From NCBI GenBank assembly GCA_944321965.1, contig CALUNH010000008.1, forward strand, positions 1 to 64,000: a stretch of DNA of 64,000 nucleotides, written 5' to 3'. Both the position numbers and the translations under genes were made by a program. The DNA is from an uncultured Alistipes sp. (GTDB taxonomy: Bacteria; Bacteroidota; Bacteroidia; Bacteroidales; Rikenellaceae). Below the pieces are notes generated by a model. It searched no databases. It had not been told where the DNA came from and was given only the letters and a program-made list of their open reading frames with translations. Each line of letters opens with the position of its first letter. Positions within the stretch are counted from its first letter, which is position 1. Positions 17,729 through 26,391 of this stretch are shown here, in pieces.

Positions 17729-20700
17729 TTAGAATTTGAGTTGTGCCGAGAAGAGCACCGATTTGGTGATCGGGTATCCGGTGGTTCCGACCTCGGGGTC
17801 CCAGCCTTCGGGGAAGTGGCTGTAAGTGAAGAAGTCGGTGAGCGTCACGGCGAAGCGCAGGCTCTTGACGTGCACCCGGTTCATCCATTTCTGGGGCAGC
17901 GTGTATCCCAGCGAGATGTTTTTGACGCGGAAGTAGGAGCCGTCGAAGATCCAGAAGTCGGAAACCGCATAGTTGTTGTTGGCGCTGTTCCACGAATAGC
18001 GCGGATATTTGGCGTGTTGGTTCTGTTCGATGGTGTTTTTACGGCTCCACGAATTCCCCCCCCCGATGTAGGTGGCGAAGTTATACCACTGACCGCGGAG
18101 CGGCTGTACCATCTCGTCCGTCAGATAGGAGTTGCGCTGGCCGACGCCCTGGAACGTCAGGTTGAAGTCGATGCCGCGCCAGGCCAGATCGACCGAACCG
18201 CCGTAGTTGAAGTGCGGGAGCGAGGAGCCGAGCACCCGGCGGTCGTAGTCCGTCGAGATGAGCGGATTGTTCGGGTCGCCGTCGGCGAAGTTCCGGTAGC
18301 GGATGTCGCCCGGCGAGACGTAGGAACCCAGGGTCGCCGAATTCCTCACCTCTTCGGGGGTCTGGTAGAGGCCTTCGCTGACGTAGCCGTACCACGATTG
18401 GTATTCCTCGCCCTCGCGGATGATCTTGCCGCCCGAGATGACCTCCTTGTTGCCGATGTAGCCCATCTTCGAAACGTCGTCCGAAAGGTTGAACGTGAGT
18501 CCGTAGCTGAAATCGCCGATGTTGTCTTTCCATCCGAGGGTCACCTCCCAGCCCTTGGTATGCATGTCGCCGATGTTGTCATAGGGGTCGGAGAGTCCCA
18601 TGATCGGGGCGATGGGGACCTGCAGGAGCATGTCGCGGGTCTTTTTGTAGTACCAGTCGGCGGTGACGGAGAGCCGGTTGTTGAGCATCGTCAGGTCGAG
18701 ACCCACGTCGACGGTCGAGGTGGTCTCCCAGGTGATGTCGGAGACGATGGCCGCGGCCTGCGCATAACCCGAGAGGGCTGTTATCGTGGAGCCGGTGTAT
18801 CCGACGACGTTGTTGTTGGCCAGGACGGCCTGGTAGGGGTAGTAACCCTTGATGCGCTCGTTGCCCAGTTCTCCGTAGGAGAGGCGGAGTTTTCCGTGGT
18901 CCAGGACCTTGCGGAGCCCCTCCATGAAGCGCTCCTGGGTGAAGACCCATCCGGCCGATGCCGAGAGGAACGTACCCCAGCGGCAGTCGGGCGCGAAACG
19001 CGAGGACCCGTCGCGGCGGATATTGCCCTGGATGTAGTATTTCGACCGGTAGTTGTACATCAGACGCCCGAAGTAGGAGCGGCGTGCCAGTTCGTTGACG
19101 TTCTGCGAATTGGCCGTAACGTCCTCACTGCCTCCGGCGCTCAGGTCGGGGATCAGCGAGTGTGCGAACGAGGATTTTTTGGCGACGATCGCCCCCTCCT
19201 GATACCAGTAGTTCTCGTAACCGATCATGGCGTTGATGTTGTGGTCCTCGCCGAAAGTGTGCTGGTAGTTGGCATAGACCTGTGTCGTGTGCGAGAAGGT
19301 ATCCCCGCGGGTCTCTTCGAGGGTGGTGGTTTGGGCGTCGGAGATGTACTTCGTACTGGTGAGGCTCTCCTCCTGATAGCTGAAGTAGGAGGTCTGGCGC
19401 TGGAAATCCTTGATCTTGGTGTAGGAGAACTGCGGGGCGAAGATTCCCGTGACGGTCAGCCCCTTGACGGGCATGATATCGATCTGGAACTTGGCGTTGG
19501 CCAGATACTTGTCGGTCTCCTTTTCACCTCCGGACATCAGGGCGGCATACTTGTTCGTGCCGTCCTTGCCCGGGGCGTAGCGTCCGTCGCTCCAGACAGC
19601 CTGGTAGATGGGCGGGATGTAACGCATGATGCCCGAGGGTGAGGTATGGGGGTTGAGCTGGTCGACGTAGCGCAGCGACAGGTCGGCCGAGGCATTCATC
19701 CATTTGAAGACCTTGATGTCGTTGTTCAGCCGGGCGGTGTAGCGCTGCCAGTTGAGGTTCTTGCGGAAGAGTCCGTCGACGTCGTCGTAGCCCAGGCTCA
19801 GCACCGAGCTGATCTTCTCGCCGCCGGCCTGAATCGTCAGGCTGTGCGACTGCCGGACGCCCTTGTCCTTGAGCATCAGGTCCATCCAGTCGACATTCGG
19901 ATAGAGGTCGGGATTCTCCCGGTTGAGGATCCAGTAGTTTTCGATCATCTCCCGCGAATACTCCTGATACCAGCCGCTCGAAGGAAGGTCGTTGTAACGG
20001 AGTTCGTTGACGGCGGCCATGTAGTCGGTGGCATTCATGTATTCGGGGGTCTGGGACTGGTAGTCGATGCCGAGCGTATAATTATAGGTAACGCTGGCCC
20101 CGGTTTTTCCGGCGCGCTTGGTGGTGATGAGGATGACGCCGGCGGCGGCCTGCGAACCGTAGATCGAAGCCGAAGCCGCATCCTTCAGGACGGTGATATT
20201 CTCGATGTCGTTGGGGTTCACGTCGTCGATGGACCCGGCCACGCCGTCGATCAGCACATAGGGATCCGACGCGCCTTCGGTCATGGAGGTGATACCGCGG
20301 ATGCGGATCGTGGCCGAGCCTCCGGGAGCGGAGTTCGTGCGGGTGACGGTTACGCCGGGCATGGCACCCTGGAGGGCCTGTGAGAGCGTCTGGGTCTGTC
20401 GGTTGAGGATGGTCTCGCCGCCCACGGAGGAGAGGGCTCCGGTGAGGTCCTTTTTGCGGATGGTACCGTATCCGACGACTACGACCTCATCCATGGCCGT
20501 ACTCTCTTCTGCCAGCACGATATCGAAGGCCGTGCGGCTTCCGATGAGGATCGTCTGGCTCTTGTAGCCGAGGTAGGAGACGAGCAGCGACGCATCGGCC
20601 GCGGGTTTCCGGGTGAGGGTGAAGGTGAAGTTGCCCTGGGCGTCGGAGGTTACGCCCTGCTGGGTTCCGGCGAGGATGATGGTTGCTCCCGGGACCGGCT

Positions 20701-20851
20701 CGCCCTTTTCGGTCTTGACGCTCCCCTGCAGGGTGAAGTTCTGGGCCGAAGCGTACGATGGTGCAAATACGATCGCTGCCAGAAGCGCGCAGAAAGCGGC
20801 GATTGTCCGAAAATCGCACTTTCTTTGAAATTCATCGTAACTTTTTTTCAT
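17729..20851 (-). CDS. SusC/RagA-family TonB-dependent glycan importer
   Basis: Starting at ATG 20851 the protein has 1040 residues. This start is preferred over upstream ones because the promoter lies at 20943-20972 and the signal peptide follows. After it comes a carboxypeptidase-regulatory-like domain (GSVKTEKGEPVPGATI), the SusC TonB-plug signature (MDEVVVVGYGTIRKKDLTGA, VLIDGVAGSIDDVNPNDIE) and a 22-strand barrel ending in aromatic residues (LFSAQLKF). It imports oligosaccharides across the outer membrane with the SusD partner encoded next. It is the first gene of the leftward operon and appears to be under the shared repeat operator. Confidence 0.95.
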   Translation of the reverse strand: MKKSYDEFQRKCDFRTIAAFCALLAAIVFAPSYASAQNFTLQGSVKTEKGEPVPGATIILAGTQQGVTSDAQGNFTFTLTRKPAADASLLVSYLGYKSQTILIGSRTAFDIVLAEESTAMDEVVVVGYGTIRKKDLTGALSSVGGETILNRQTQTLSQALQGAMPGVTVTRTNSAPGGSATIRIRGITSMTEGASDPYVLIDGVAGSIDDVNPNDIENITVLKDAASASIYGSQAAAGVILITTKRAGKTGASVTYNYTLGIDYQSQTPEYMNATDYMAAVNELRYNDLPSSGWYQEYSREMIENYWILNRENPDLYPNVDWMDLMLKDKGVRQSHSLTIQAGGEKISSVLSLGYDDVDGLFRKNLNWQRYTARLNNDIKVFKWMNASADLSLRYVDQLNPHTSPSGIMRYIPPIYQAVWSDGRYAPGKDGTNKYAALMSGGEKETDKYLANAKFQIDIMPVKGLTVTGIFAPQFSYTKIKDFQRQTSYFSYQEESLTSTKYISDAQTTTLEETRGDTFSHTTQVYANYQHTFGEDHNINAMIGYENYWYQEGAIVAKKSSFAHSLIPDLSAGGSEDVTANSQNVNELARRSYFGRLMYNYRSKYYIQGNIRRDGSSRFAPDCRWGTFLSASAGWVFTQERFMEGLRKVLDHGKLRLSYGELGNERIKGYYPYQAVLANNNVVGYTGSTITALSGYAQAAAIVSDITWETTSTVDVGLDLTMLNNRLSVTADWYYKKTRDMLLQVPIAPIMGLSDPYDNIGDMHTKGWEVTLGWKDNIGDFSYGLTFNLSDDVSKMGYIGNKEVISGGKIIREGEEYQSWYGYVSEGLYQTPEEVRNSATLGSYVSPGDIRYRNFADGDPNNPLISTDYDRRVLGSSLPHFNYGGSVDLAWRGIDFNLTFQGVGQRNSYLTDEMVQPLRGQWYNFATYIGGGNSWSRKNTIEQNQHAKYPRYSWNSANNNYAVSDFWIFDGSYFRVKNISLGYTLPQKWMNRVHVKSLRFAVTLTDFFTYSHFPEGWDPEVGTTGYPITKSVLFSAQLKF

Positions 20852-20868
20852 CTTTTTAGAATTAGTAG

Positions 20869-20904
20869 TATATTTGCATCGTACACCACACCACACAACA
20901 CATA
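20869..20904 (+). promoter_or_regulatory. second operator copy with a possible rightward -7 box
   Basis: ACCACACCACACAACACATA (20885-20904) matches 16 of 20 bases of the glycosidase operon operator, here on the plus strand. TATATTTG (20869-20876) fits a rightward -7 box that could serve the lipoprotein gene at 21117, but no good -33 box precedes it. This copy lies in the leader between the susC promoter and the susC start and may instead help repress susC. Confidence 0.45.
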
Positions 20905-20922
20905 GGGCACATGTAAATAGGA

Positions 20923-20972
20923 TAGTGTGGTTTAGTGTGGTACAAAAATAAAAGTAATATTTGACATTCCAA
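20923..20972 (-). promoter_or_regulatory. susC promoter and candidate operator
   Basis: On the minus strand TTTGGAATGTC (-33 region) is followed after 19 bases by TATTTTTG (-7, at 20943-20950). One base further is ACCACACTAA/ACCACACTA, a period-10 direct repeat. The -33 extension, spacing and operator position copy those of the promoter at 5381-5430, so both operons are likely controlled by one repressor, probably the GntR protein. Confidence 0.75.
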
Positions 20973-21116
20973 AGAAAAGCGGCTGTTTTTTGAAAAATTT
21001 CGGCGAATGTCATGCGAATGTAACGTTTTGGGGCGGTGTTTCGGAGCGGACGAGCCATCGAGCCGGGATTCCGGGCCCGAATCGAGTAATTTCAAATGAA
21101 CCTTTATTACGCACCT

Positions 21117-24100
21117 ATGAAAAAGCATTTATTCGGGATTTGGACGGCGGCGTTGCTGCTGGCGGGCGCTGCCGTCTCCTGCACGAGCGATCCGGAGGTG
21201 GACAGTGTCGGCCGGGTCGGGATCACCCAGGAGAGTCTGACGGCCTCGGGCGAGGGCGAGGAGCTGACCCTCGACGTGACCAGTAATTCCTACTGGCATA
21301 TCGATTTCACGGATCCGGCGACGGGAGAGGCCGTCCGCTGGATTACACCCAGCGAGACCTATGGTATGGGCGATGCGGCGGTAAAACTCGTGGTAGCGCG
21401 GAACCGTTCGACGAGTGCCCGTCAGGCCTGCATCCATGTAACGACGGATTCGGAGTCGTCGACGGTTTCGATCCTGCTGTCGCAGGGGGCCGGGACCGTT
21501 GGCGGCGGGGACGGCTACGGTTTCCCGATCTACCAGATGTTCTCGATCGATGCGAATCTGATGTTGAGCAACGCCTTCATCGAGGGCGGGACCTGCTATT
21601 TCGACGACGGCATGATCCTGAGCCGGACGGGAAGCCCGGCCGACATGACGTTCAGCACCCAGACCCACACGAATCCCAAATCGGACTGGTATTTCCAGCG
21701 CGGCGTGGTGATCGGATCGTGGGAGACCGGGGATGCGCTGCAGCTGCAGATTCCGTTGAAGGAGGCGCTTTCCGGGGACCTGCGCTATATGTATGGCAGC
21801 CGCCGCGACGGCACGCAGAAGGCAAGCCATGCCTGGCGGTTCGAGTGGAGTGCTGACGGAGCGAGCTGGACGCCGTTCGACAAGGCGTCGGTCGGGGGAG
21901 CGTCGGATGCGGTCTGGAAGATCGTGGACTTCACGATTCCCGCGGAGAAGCAGATTCCGGCGGGCGGTACGCTCTGGATCCGGCACTATTGCACGGACGG
22001 CTCGTCGGCCAGCACGTCGGCTTCGAATCCAATGGTTGCCTTCCAGACGGGCTTCTGCATCACGAAGGCCACGGCCGATGCGTCGGAAGTTCCGGCCATG
22101 GACGACGAGACGATCGTCTTCTCGACGGGCTTCGACGACCTGCGCGATGCCGTGGCGGCCTATATCGATCTGCCGCTCGACTTCATGTCGTCATTCAATG
22201 CGGGGGCTTATTCTTTGCCCAAGGAGCACTCCGGCATCGTCGCTTTCGAGGAGTGCTACGCACGTCCGGGCTTCCTGCAGGTCGGATGCGGCGACGAGGC
22301 GATTGTTACGCGCTATACGCAGGGTTCCTATACGATCCAACTGGCTTCGCGCTTCGAGGCGATGCGGATTCTGAAGAGCGACCTCAAACTGACGTTCCTG
22401 GCGACGGCGATGATCGACGCCTACGGCAAACCGACCGATCCCGGCGTGGTAGTGAAAGTCGATGGTGCGAGCGGCGCCACGGTGGAGGGCGGCGAACTCG
22501 AAGGGGTTGCGAACAACGAGTTCAAGCCGTTTACGGTTTATGTCCGCGGGGCGACTCCCGAGACCGAAATCATCATTACTTCAGCTGCGATGACCTCCAG
22601 CACGGACGACGTTCGTTTCTTCGTGGATGACATCGTGCTCGCCGTCGAGGGAGAGCCGGAGCGTCCGAGTGCCGACGATCCGGTGAGGACCTCCATCTCG
22701 GAGCTTCGGGCCAAGGCGGGGGCTTCGGAAGTGACGGTTTCCGACAATCTTTATATACAAGGTACGGTAGTTTCGGTAGATAACGTTCCGCAAGGTTATT
22801 TCGCGGTGCAGGATGACGAGGCTGGTATCTTCGTCAGCGTTCCGAATCACGGGCTTACGGTCGGCGACCAGGCCGAAGTGGTTGTAAAGGGGGCCAAGCT
22901 GGCCAAGGATGCCGACGGGCTGCTGGTGGTGACTCCGACCGCAGCGACGCAGGTGACCAGGAGCGGAACGGCAACCGAACTGCCTGCCGAGCGTTCGATT
23001 TCGGTCGGAGACCTGACGGCAGGGACCTATGAGGCGATGCGTGTTCTGCTTCCGGAGTCTCAGGTGGTGGATGCCGATCTGTCGAAGACGCTGAGCGGAA
23101 CGGTCACGCTCGAATTGGAGGATCAGATAACGACTTATCCGATGAAGACCTATTCCCATGCGACGTTTGCTTCGACGGCGGTGCCGCAGAAGCGGGGCCC
23201 GGTAAAGGGTATTGCAGGTGCGGGCTTTTTACTGCCGGCTGCGGTATCGGATCTTTCGGCGATGAACGGTACCCGTTTCGGCGAGGCGGTCTACGCCATT
23301 ACGCCGATTTCGGGATTGCTCAAGGTTTCGATGGCAAATGGAGAGGTTGGTTTCCGAAATGTTACCTATTCGAATAATGTGGTAACTTATTCTTCGCCGG
23401 AAGGTTGTACGATCACTAAGGTCGGAAATGAAGATATTCCCGGTTGTGGATTGACAAATACGGGCTCTGCTACGATTTATGACGGTCGTTTCCTGACTAC
23501 CGGGTGGGGTGGCGACAACTGGCAGGAAAATGGTTTGGTATTTAAAATCAAGGCTACGTCTCGGCTTGTCGGGACACTTCGCTTCGGATTCGGTTTGTTT
23601 GCCAATAAGAATGCGAACGGTTATGTCCCGAAAAATTATAAAATTGTGTGGAGTACCGACAATATGACTTGGAATGAAGATGTTCGGGTTCTGACGGCTC
23701 CGTTTACAGGGGAGGGATCTGAGGTCTTTTCTATTCCCACTACAGCCAACAGCGGCGGTTATAAGATGGCTTACTTCCATGTGCCGGATAGCAAGGCTAT
23801 TGCCGAAGGAGGCTTTATCTATATCAAGATCATGCAGGCGGATAATACGACGGCTCTGTATCCCGATCAGGGAATTCGTACAGACGGTCAGCTTCTGTTC
23901 CAGCACGGATTCTATTTGACGACACATGAGAAAGGTGCTTATTATACTTCGGTATTGCCCTCCGGGGAGAATGTTCTTTTGACCGAAGGTTTTGATGATG
24001 CTTATCTGGCTCACGATTATTTTATACCTTCGTGGCAAATGTGGACGAATCTCTCAGAGCAATATACGATGCCGGAAGGATGGGATAAGAGCGGAAATGT

Positions 24101-24512
24101 ATACGAAGGAACGGGTTATATTCGTGTTGGGAAAAGCGATACGGATGGTACGAGCAGTATAACGACTCCTGCCTTGGCAGCTTTGGGTGATACTCCGGCT
24201 GATGTTACTTTGAAGTTTCGTATCGGTGTGGGACTGGGTGGAAAAGTTGCTTTTGCCCCTGATCCCTGCACGGTAACAATCACTACATCGGGCGGAGGGA
24301 GCGTCGGAACATTGACTCCCGATCTGACGACTTTGCTGCCACAAGGTGAACTGACCGAAATTACCAATGAAACAGCCCCGGCTTATGAAAATGCTTATCA
24401 TCGCTGGTACGATGTTTCAGTTCCCGTGACTGGTGCGACGAAGGATACAAGAATTACGATCGGAGGCACAGGTCGGCATTTTATCGACGACATCGTGATT
24501 ACGAAGGACTAA
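21117..24512 (+). CDS. large surface lipoprotein with BACON and DUF5689-like domains
   Basis: From ATG 21117 the protein has 1131 residues; the in-frame ATG at 21096 would place a less hydrophobic leader first. Cys22 in AVSC is the lipidation site. Residues about 30-125 look like a BACON domain (SNSYWHIDF, SSTVSILLSQ). Residues about 525-720 resemble DUF5689, an OB-like fold (DNLYIQGTVVSVDNVPQGYF, DEAGIFVSV). Several further beta-sandwich segments (LLTEGFDDAYLAHDYF, HFIDDIVI) repeat a pattern seen near residues 340 and 500. No catalytic motif is evident, so it is probably a glycan- or ligand-binding surface protein. DNA from about 23320 onward is clearly AT-richer than the first part. A nuclease-family lipoprotein gene follows 24 bases downstream. 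Confidence 0.65.
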   Translation: MKKHLFGIWTAALLLAGAAVSCTSDPEVDSVGRVGITQESLTASGEGEELTLDVTSNSYWHIDFTDPATGEAVRWITPSETYGMGDAAVKLVVARNRSTSARQACIHVTTDSESSTVSILLSQGAGTVGGGDGYGFPIYQMFSIDANLMLSNAFIEGGTCYFDDGMILSRTGSPADMTFSTQTHTNPKSDWYFQRGVVIGSWETGDALQLQIPLKEALSGDLRYMYGSRRDGTQKASHAWRFEWSADGASWTPFDKASVGGASDAVWKIVDFTIPAEKQIPAGGTLWIRHYCTDGSSASTSASNPMVAFQTGFCITKATADASEVPAMDDETIVFSTGFDDLRDAVAAYIDLPLDFMSSFNAGAYSLPKEHSGIVAFEECYARPGFLQVGCGDEAIVTRYTQGSYTIQLASRFEAMRILKSDLKLTFLATAMIDAYGKPTDPGVVVKVDGASGATVEGGELEGVANNEFKPFTVYVRGATPETEIIITSAAMTSSTDDVRFFVDDIVLAVEGEPERPSADDPVRTSISELRAKAGASEVTVSDNLYIQGTVVSVDNVPQGYFAVQDDEAGIFVSVPNHGLTVGDQAEVVVKGAKLAKDADGLLVVTPTAATQVTRSGTATELPAERSISVGDLTAGTYEAMRVLLPESQVVDADLSKTLSGTVTLELEDQITTYPMKTYSHATFASTAVPQKRGPVKGIAGAGFLLPAAVSDLSAMNGTRFGEAVYAITPISGLLKVSMANGEVGFRNVTYSNNVVTYSSPEGCTITKVGNEDIPGCGLTNTGSATIYDGRFLTTGWGGDNWQENGLVFKIKATSRLVGTLRFGFGLFANKNANGYVPKNYKIVWSTDNMTWNEDVRVLTAPFTGEGSEVFSIPTTANSGGYKMAYFHVPDSKAIAEGGFIYIKIMQADNTTALYPDQGIRTDGQLLFQHGFYLTTHEKGAYYTSVLPSGENVLLTEGFDDAYLAHDYFIPSWQMWTNLSEQYTMPEGWDKSGNVYEGTGYIRVGKSDTDGTSSITTPALAALGDTPADVTLKFRIGVGLGGKVAFAPDPCTVTITTSGGGSVGTLTPDLTTLLPQGELTEITNETAPAYENAYHRWYDVSVPVTGATKDTRITIGGTGRHFIDDIVITKD

Positions 24513-24536
24513 CCTGAATAACTATAAAAAAAAGCT

Positions 24537-25466
24537 ATGAAAACACTGAAGTATCTGCTTTGTGGAATTACAATGTGCGCCCTGGCGTGCTCGTCGAGTA
24601 AGGATGACGGACCCGGACCCGACAAAGGCGAATCGAACACGCTGAAAATAATGTCGTTCAATGTCCGCTACAACAGCGCCAACGATGAGGGCGACACGAA
24701 CTGGGAGGTACGCAAGGCGGCCGTCGTGAAGATGATCAACACGGTTCAGCCCGATGTGGTCGGCTTGCAGGAGCCGCGTACGGAACAGCGGACCTATCTG
24801 AAAAACAACCTGCCGAACTACGGCTATCTGGAGGTTCCCGGAACAGGGGCCGGAACGGGCGGAAACACCTGCCTGATCTATCGTCAGGACCGCTTCACGA
24901 AGGTCAACGACGGCTATTTCTTCCTCAGCCCGACCCCCGACGAGCCCTCCCGCTGCTGGGACGTGGGCGATTCGCAGTGGCGGACTTCGGTTTGGGTTCA
25001 CCTGAAAGAGAAGGAGACCGGCAAGGAGTTTTTCTTCCTCTCGACGCACATGCCCGTGCGCACCAATTCCAGCTATCCCAACGAGCCCTATATCCAGGCG
25101 CGCATCAACAGCGCCAACCTCAATGTCGAGCGGATGAAGAAAATCGCGGGCGAATCGGCGATGTGCTTCATCGTGGGCGACATGAACTGTTCGGAGAAGG
25201 CCGCCGACGGTTCGGCCAACGCCGACGGCGTGCGTGCGCTGAAACCCTACCGGGACTGGATGAAATCGGGTCGCGACATCGCTCCTACGGGGGATGCTTA
25301 CAGTTTCAACAACTTCGGCAAGGGAACGGCCGCGCCGAGCCGCAATCTCGACCATATCTTCTACCGTAACGTGACGATGGCCATGTCGTTCCGCACGCTG
25401 ACCGACAATTACGGGGTGAAGTATGTTTCCGACCACTATCCGATCCTGCTGACGGTGTTGTTCTGA
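24537..25466 (+). CDS. endonuclease/exonuclease/phosphatase family lipoprotein
   Basis: The 309-residue protein carries a lipoprotein signal with Cys18 in ALAC. All hallmarks of the metal-dependent EEP fold are present: IMSFNVRYN, VGLQEPR (metal-binding Glu), STHMPV, GDMNCSE, LDHIF and SDHYPILLTV. EEP proteins hydrolyse phosphodiester or phosphomonoester bonds in nucleic acids, lipids or inositol phosphates. The lipid anchor implies action at the cell surface or in the periplasm. It is co-directional with the BACON/DUF5689 lipoprotein 24 bases upstream and likely co-transcribed. The substrate is open; a carbohydrate-bound phosphate is possible given the locus. Confidence 0.85.
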   Translation: MKTLKYLLCGITMCALACSSSKDDGPGPDKGESNTLKIMSFNVRYNSANDEGDTNWEVRKAAVVKMINTVQPDVVGLQEPRTEQRTYLKNNLPNYGYLEVPGTGAGTGGNTCLIYRQDRFTKVNDGYFFLSPTPDEPSRCWDVGDSQWRTSVWVHLKEKETGKEFFFLSTHMPVRTNSSYPNEPYIQARINSANLNVERMKKIAGESAMCFIVGDMNCSEKAADGSANADGVRALKPYRDWMKSGRDIAPTGDAYSFNNFGKGTAAPSRNLDHIFYRNVTMAMSFRTLTDNYGVKYVSDHYPILLTVLF

Positions 25467-25490
25467 CCCGAAGCACGCTTTTCAGACGAA

Positions 25491-25522
25491 AACCGCCCCG
25501 GCTTCTGAAAGCCGGGGCGGTT
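25491..25522. terminator. bidirectional terminator at the end of the sugar locus
   Basis: AACCGCCCCGGCTT pairs with AAGCCGGGGCGGTT around a short loop. It separates the convergent lipoprotein gene and the activase gene. Confidence 0.75.
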
Positions 25523-25541
25523 CCGTGTTTTCGGAACGCGG

Positions 25542-26267
25542 TCAGTTGACGATGACCGTCGGGAAGTATTCCCGCAGCAGGGCCGCCGCGCGGTCGAGCT
25601 CTTCGGGGGTGTTCTCCCGCACGTGGCGGAGCTTGTATTCCAGCCCCATCGCCTCGTATTTGTGGACCCCGAGGGTGTGGTAGGGGAGCAGTTCGACCCG
25701 CTCCACGGATTTATAACCTCCGAGACGCTCCCCCAGCGTGCGGATGTCGGCTTCGGCGTCGCTGTAACCCGGAACGAGCACATAGCGCAGCCAGAACGGT
25801 TTTCCGTGGGCTTCGAGCCACGCCGCCGTGTGGAGCGTCTGGGCGTTTTCGCGCCCCGTGAGCCCCTTGTGGCGTTCGGGATTGGCCTGCTTCACGTCGA
25901 GCAGCACCAGGTCCACCAGCCCCAGCAGCTCCTCGACGGCCGGATTCCATACCCCGCCGTTCGAGTCGAGGCAGACGTGAATCCCCGCCTCCTTCAGCGC
26001 CCGGACCAGCGGGACGAGCGCCGCAGCCTGAAAGGTCGGTTCGCCGCCCGAGAAGGTCACGCCGCCGCGCCGTCCGTAGAAGGGCTTCTGGTCGACGGCC
26101 ATGCGGAGGATCTCCGAGGCTTCGGTGGGGGTTCCGCCGCAGGCCTCGATCGTGTCGGGGTTGGCGCAGTAGAGGCAGCGGAAATTGCAGCCCTGCAGGA
26201 AAACGACGAGCCGGAGTCCCGGCCCGTCGAAAGTTCCCATCGATTCGTAGGAGTGTACGCGAATCAT
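25542..26267 (-). CDS. pflA: pyruvate formate-lyase activating enzyme
   Basis: This radical SAM enzyme installs the glycyl radical on pyruvate formate-lyase. The ATG at 26267 gives 241 residues beginning MIRVHSYESMGT; a start ten codons upstream is possible but less usual. The iron-sulfur site is CNFRCLYC (CxxxCxxC), followed by GGVTFSGGEP, the SAM-binding GGE motif. It lies directly downstream of pflB on the same strand, separated by a hairpin, as expected for an enzyme needed in smaller amounts than its target. Confidence 0.95.
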   Translation of the reverse strand: MIRVHSYESMGTFDGPGLRLVVFLQGCNFRCLYCANPDTIEACGGTPTEASEILRMAVDQKPFYGRRGGVTFSGGEPTFQAAALVPLVRALKEAGIHVCLDSNGGVWNPAVEELLGLVDLVLLDVKQANPERHKGLTGRENAQTLHTAAWLEAHGKPFWLRYVLVPGYSDAEADIRTLGERLGGYKSVERVELLPYHTLGVHKYEAMGLEYKLRHVRENTPEELDRAAALLREYFPTVIVN

Positions 26268-26372
26268 ATCGTTTGATTGTTTGGAATCACCTGTCAATAA
26301 TCGGGCGCGGAGCCGGATGGAGGCCGTTTTTGCAGTTTTGGTCCTGCCCCACTACCCTCCCCCGTTCCTAAG

Positions 26373-26391
26373 AGCGGCTTTTTAAGCCGCT
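26373..26391 (-). terminator. hairpin at the pflB stop codon
   Basis: AGCGGCTT pairs with AAGCCGCT around TTT and overlaps the pflB stop. It lies between pflB and pflA and may reduce read-through or protect the pflB mRNA. Confidence 0.5.
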
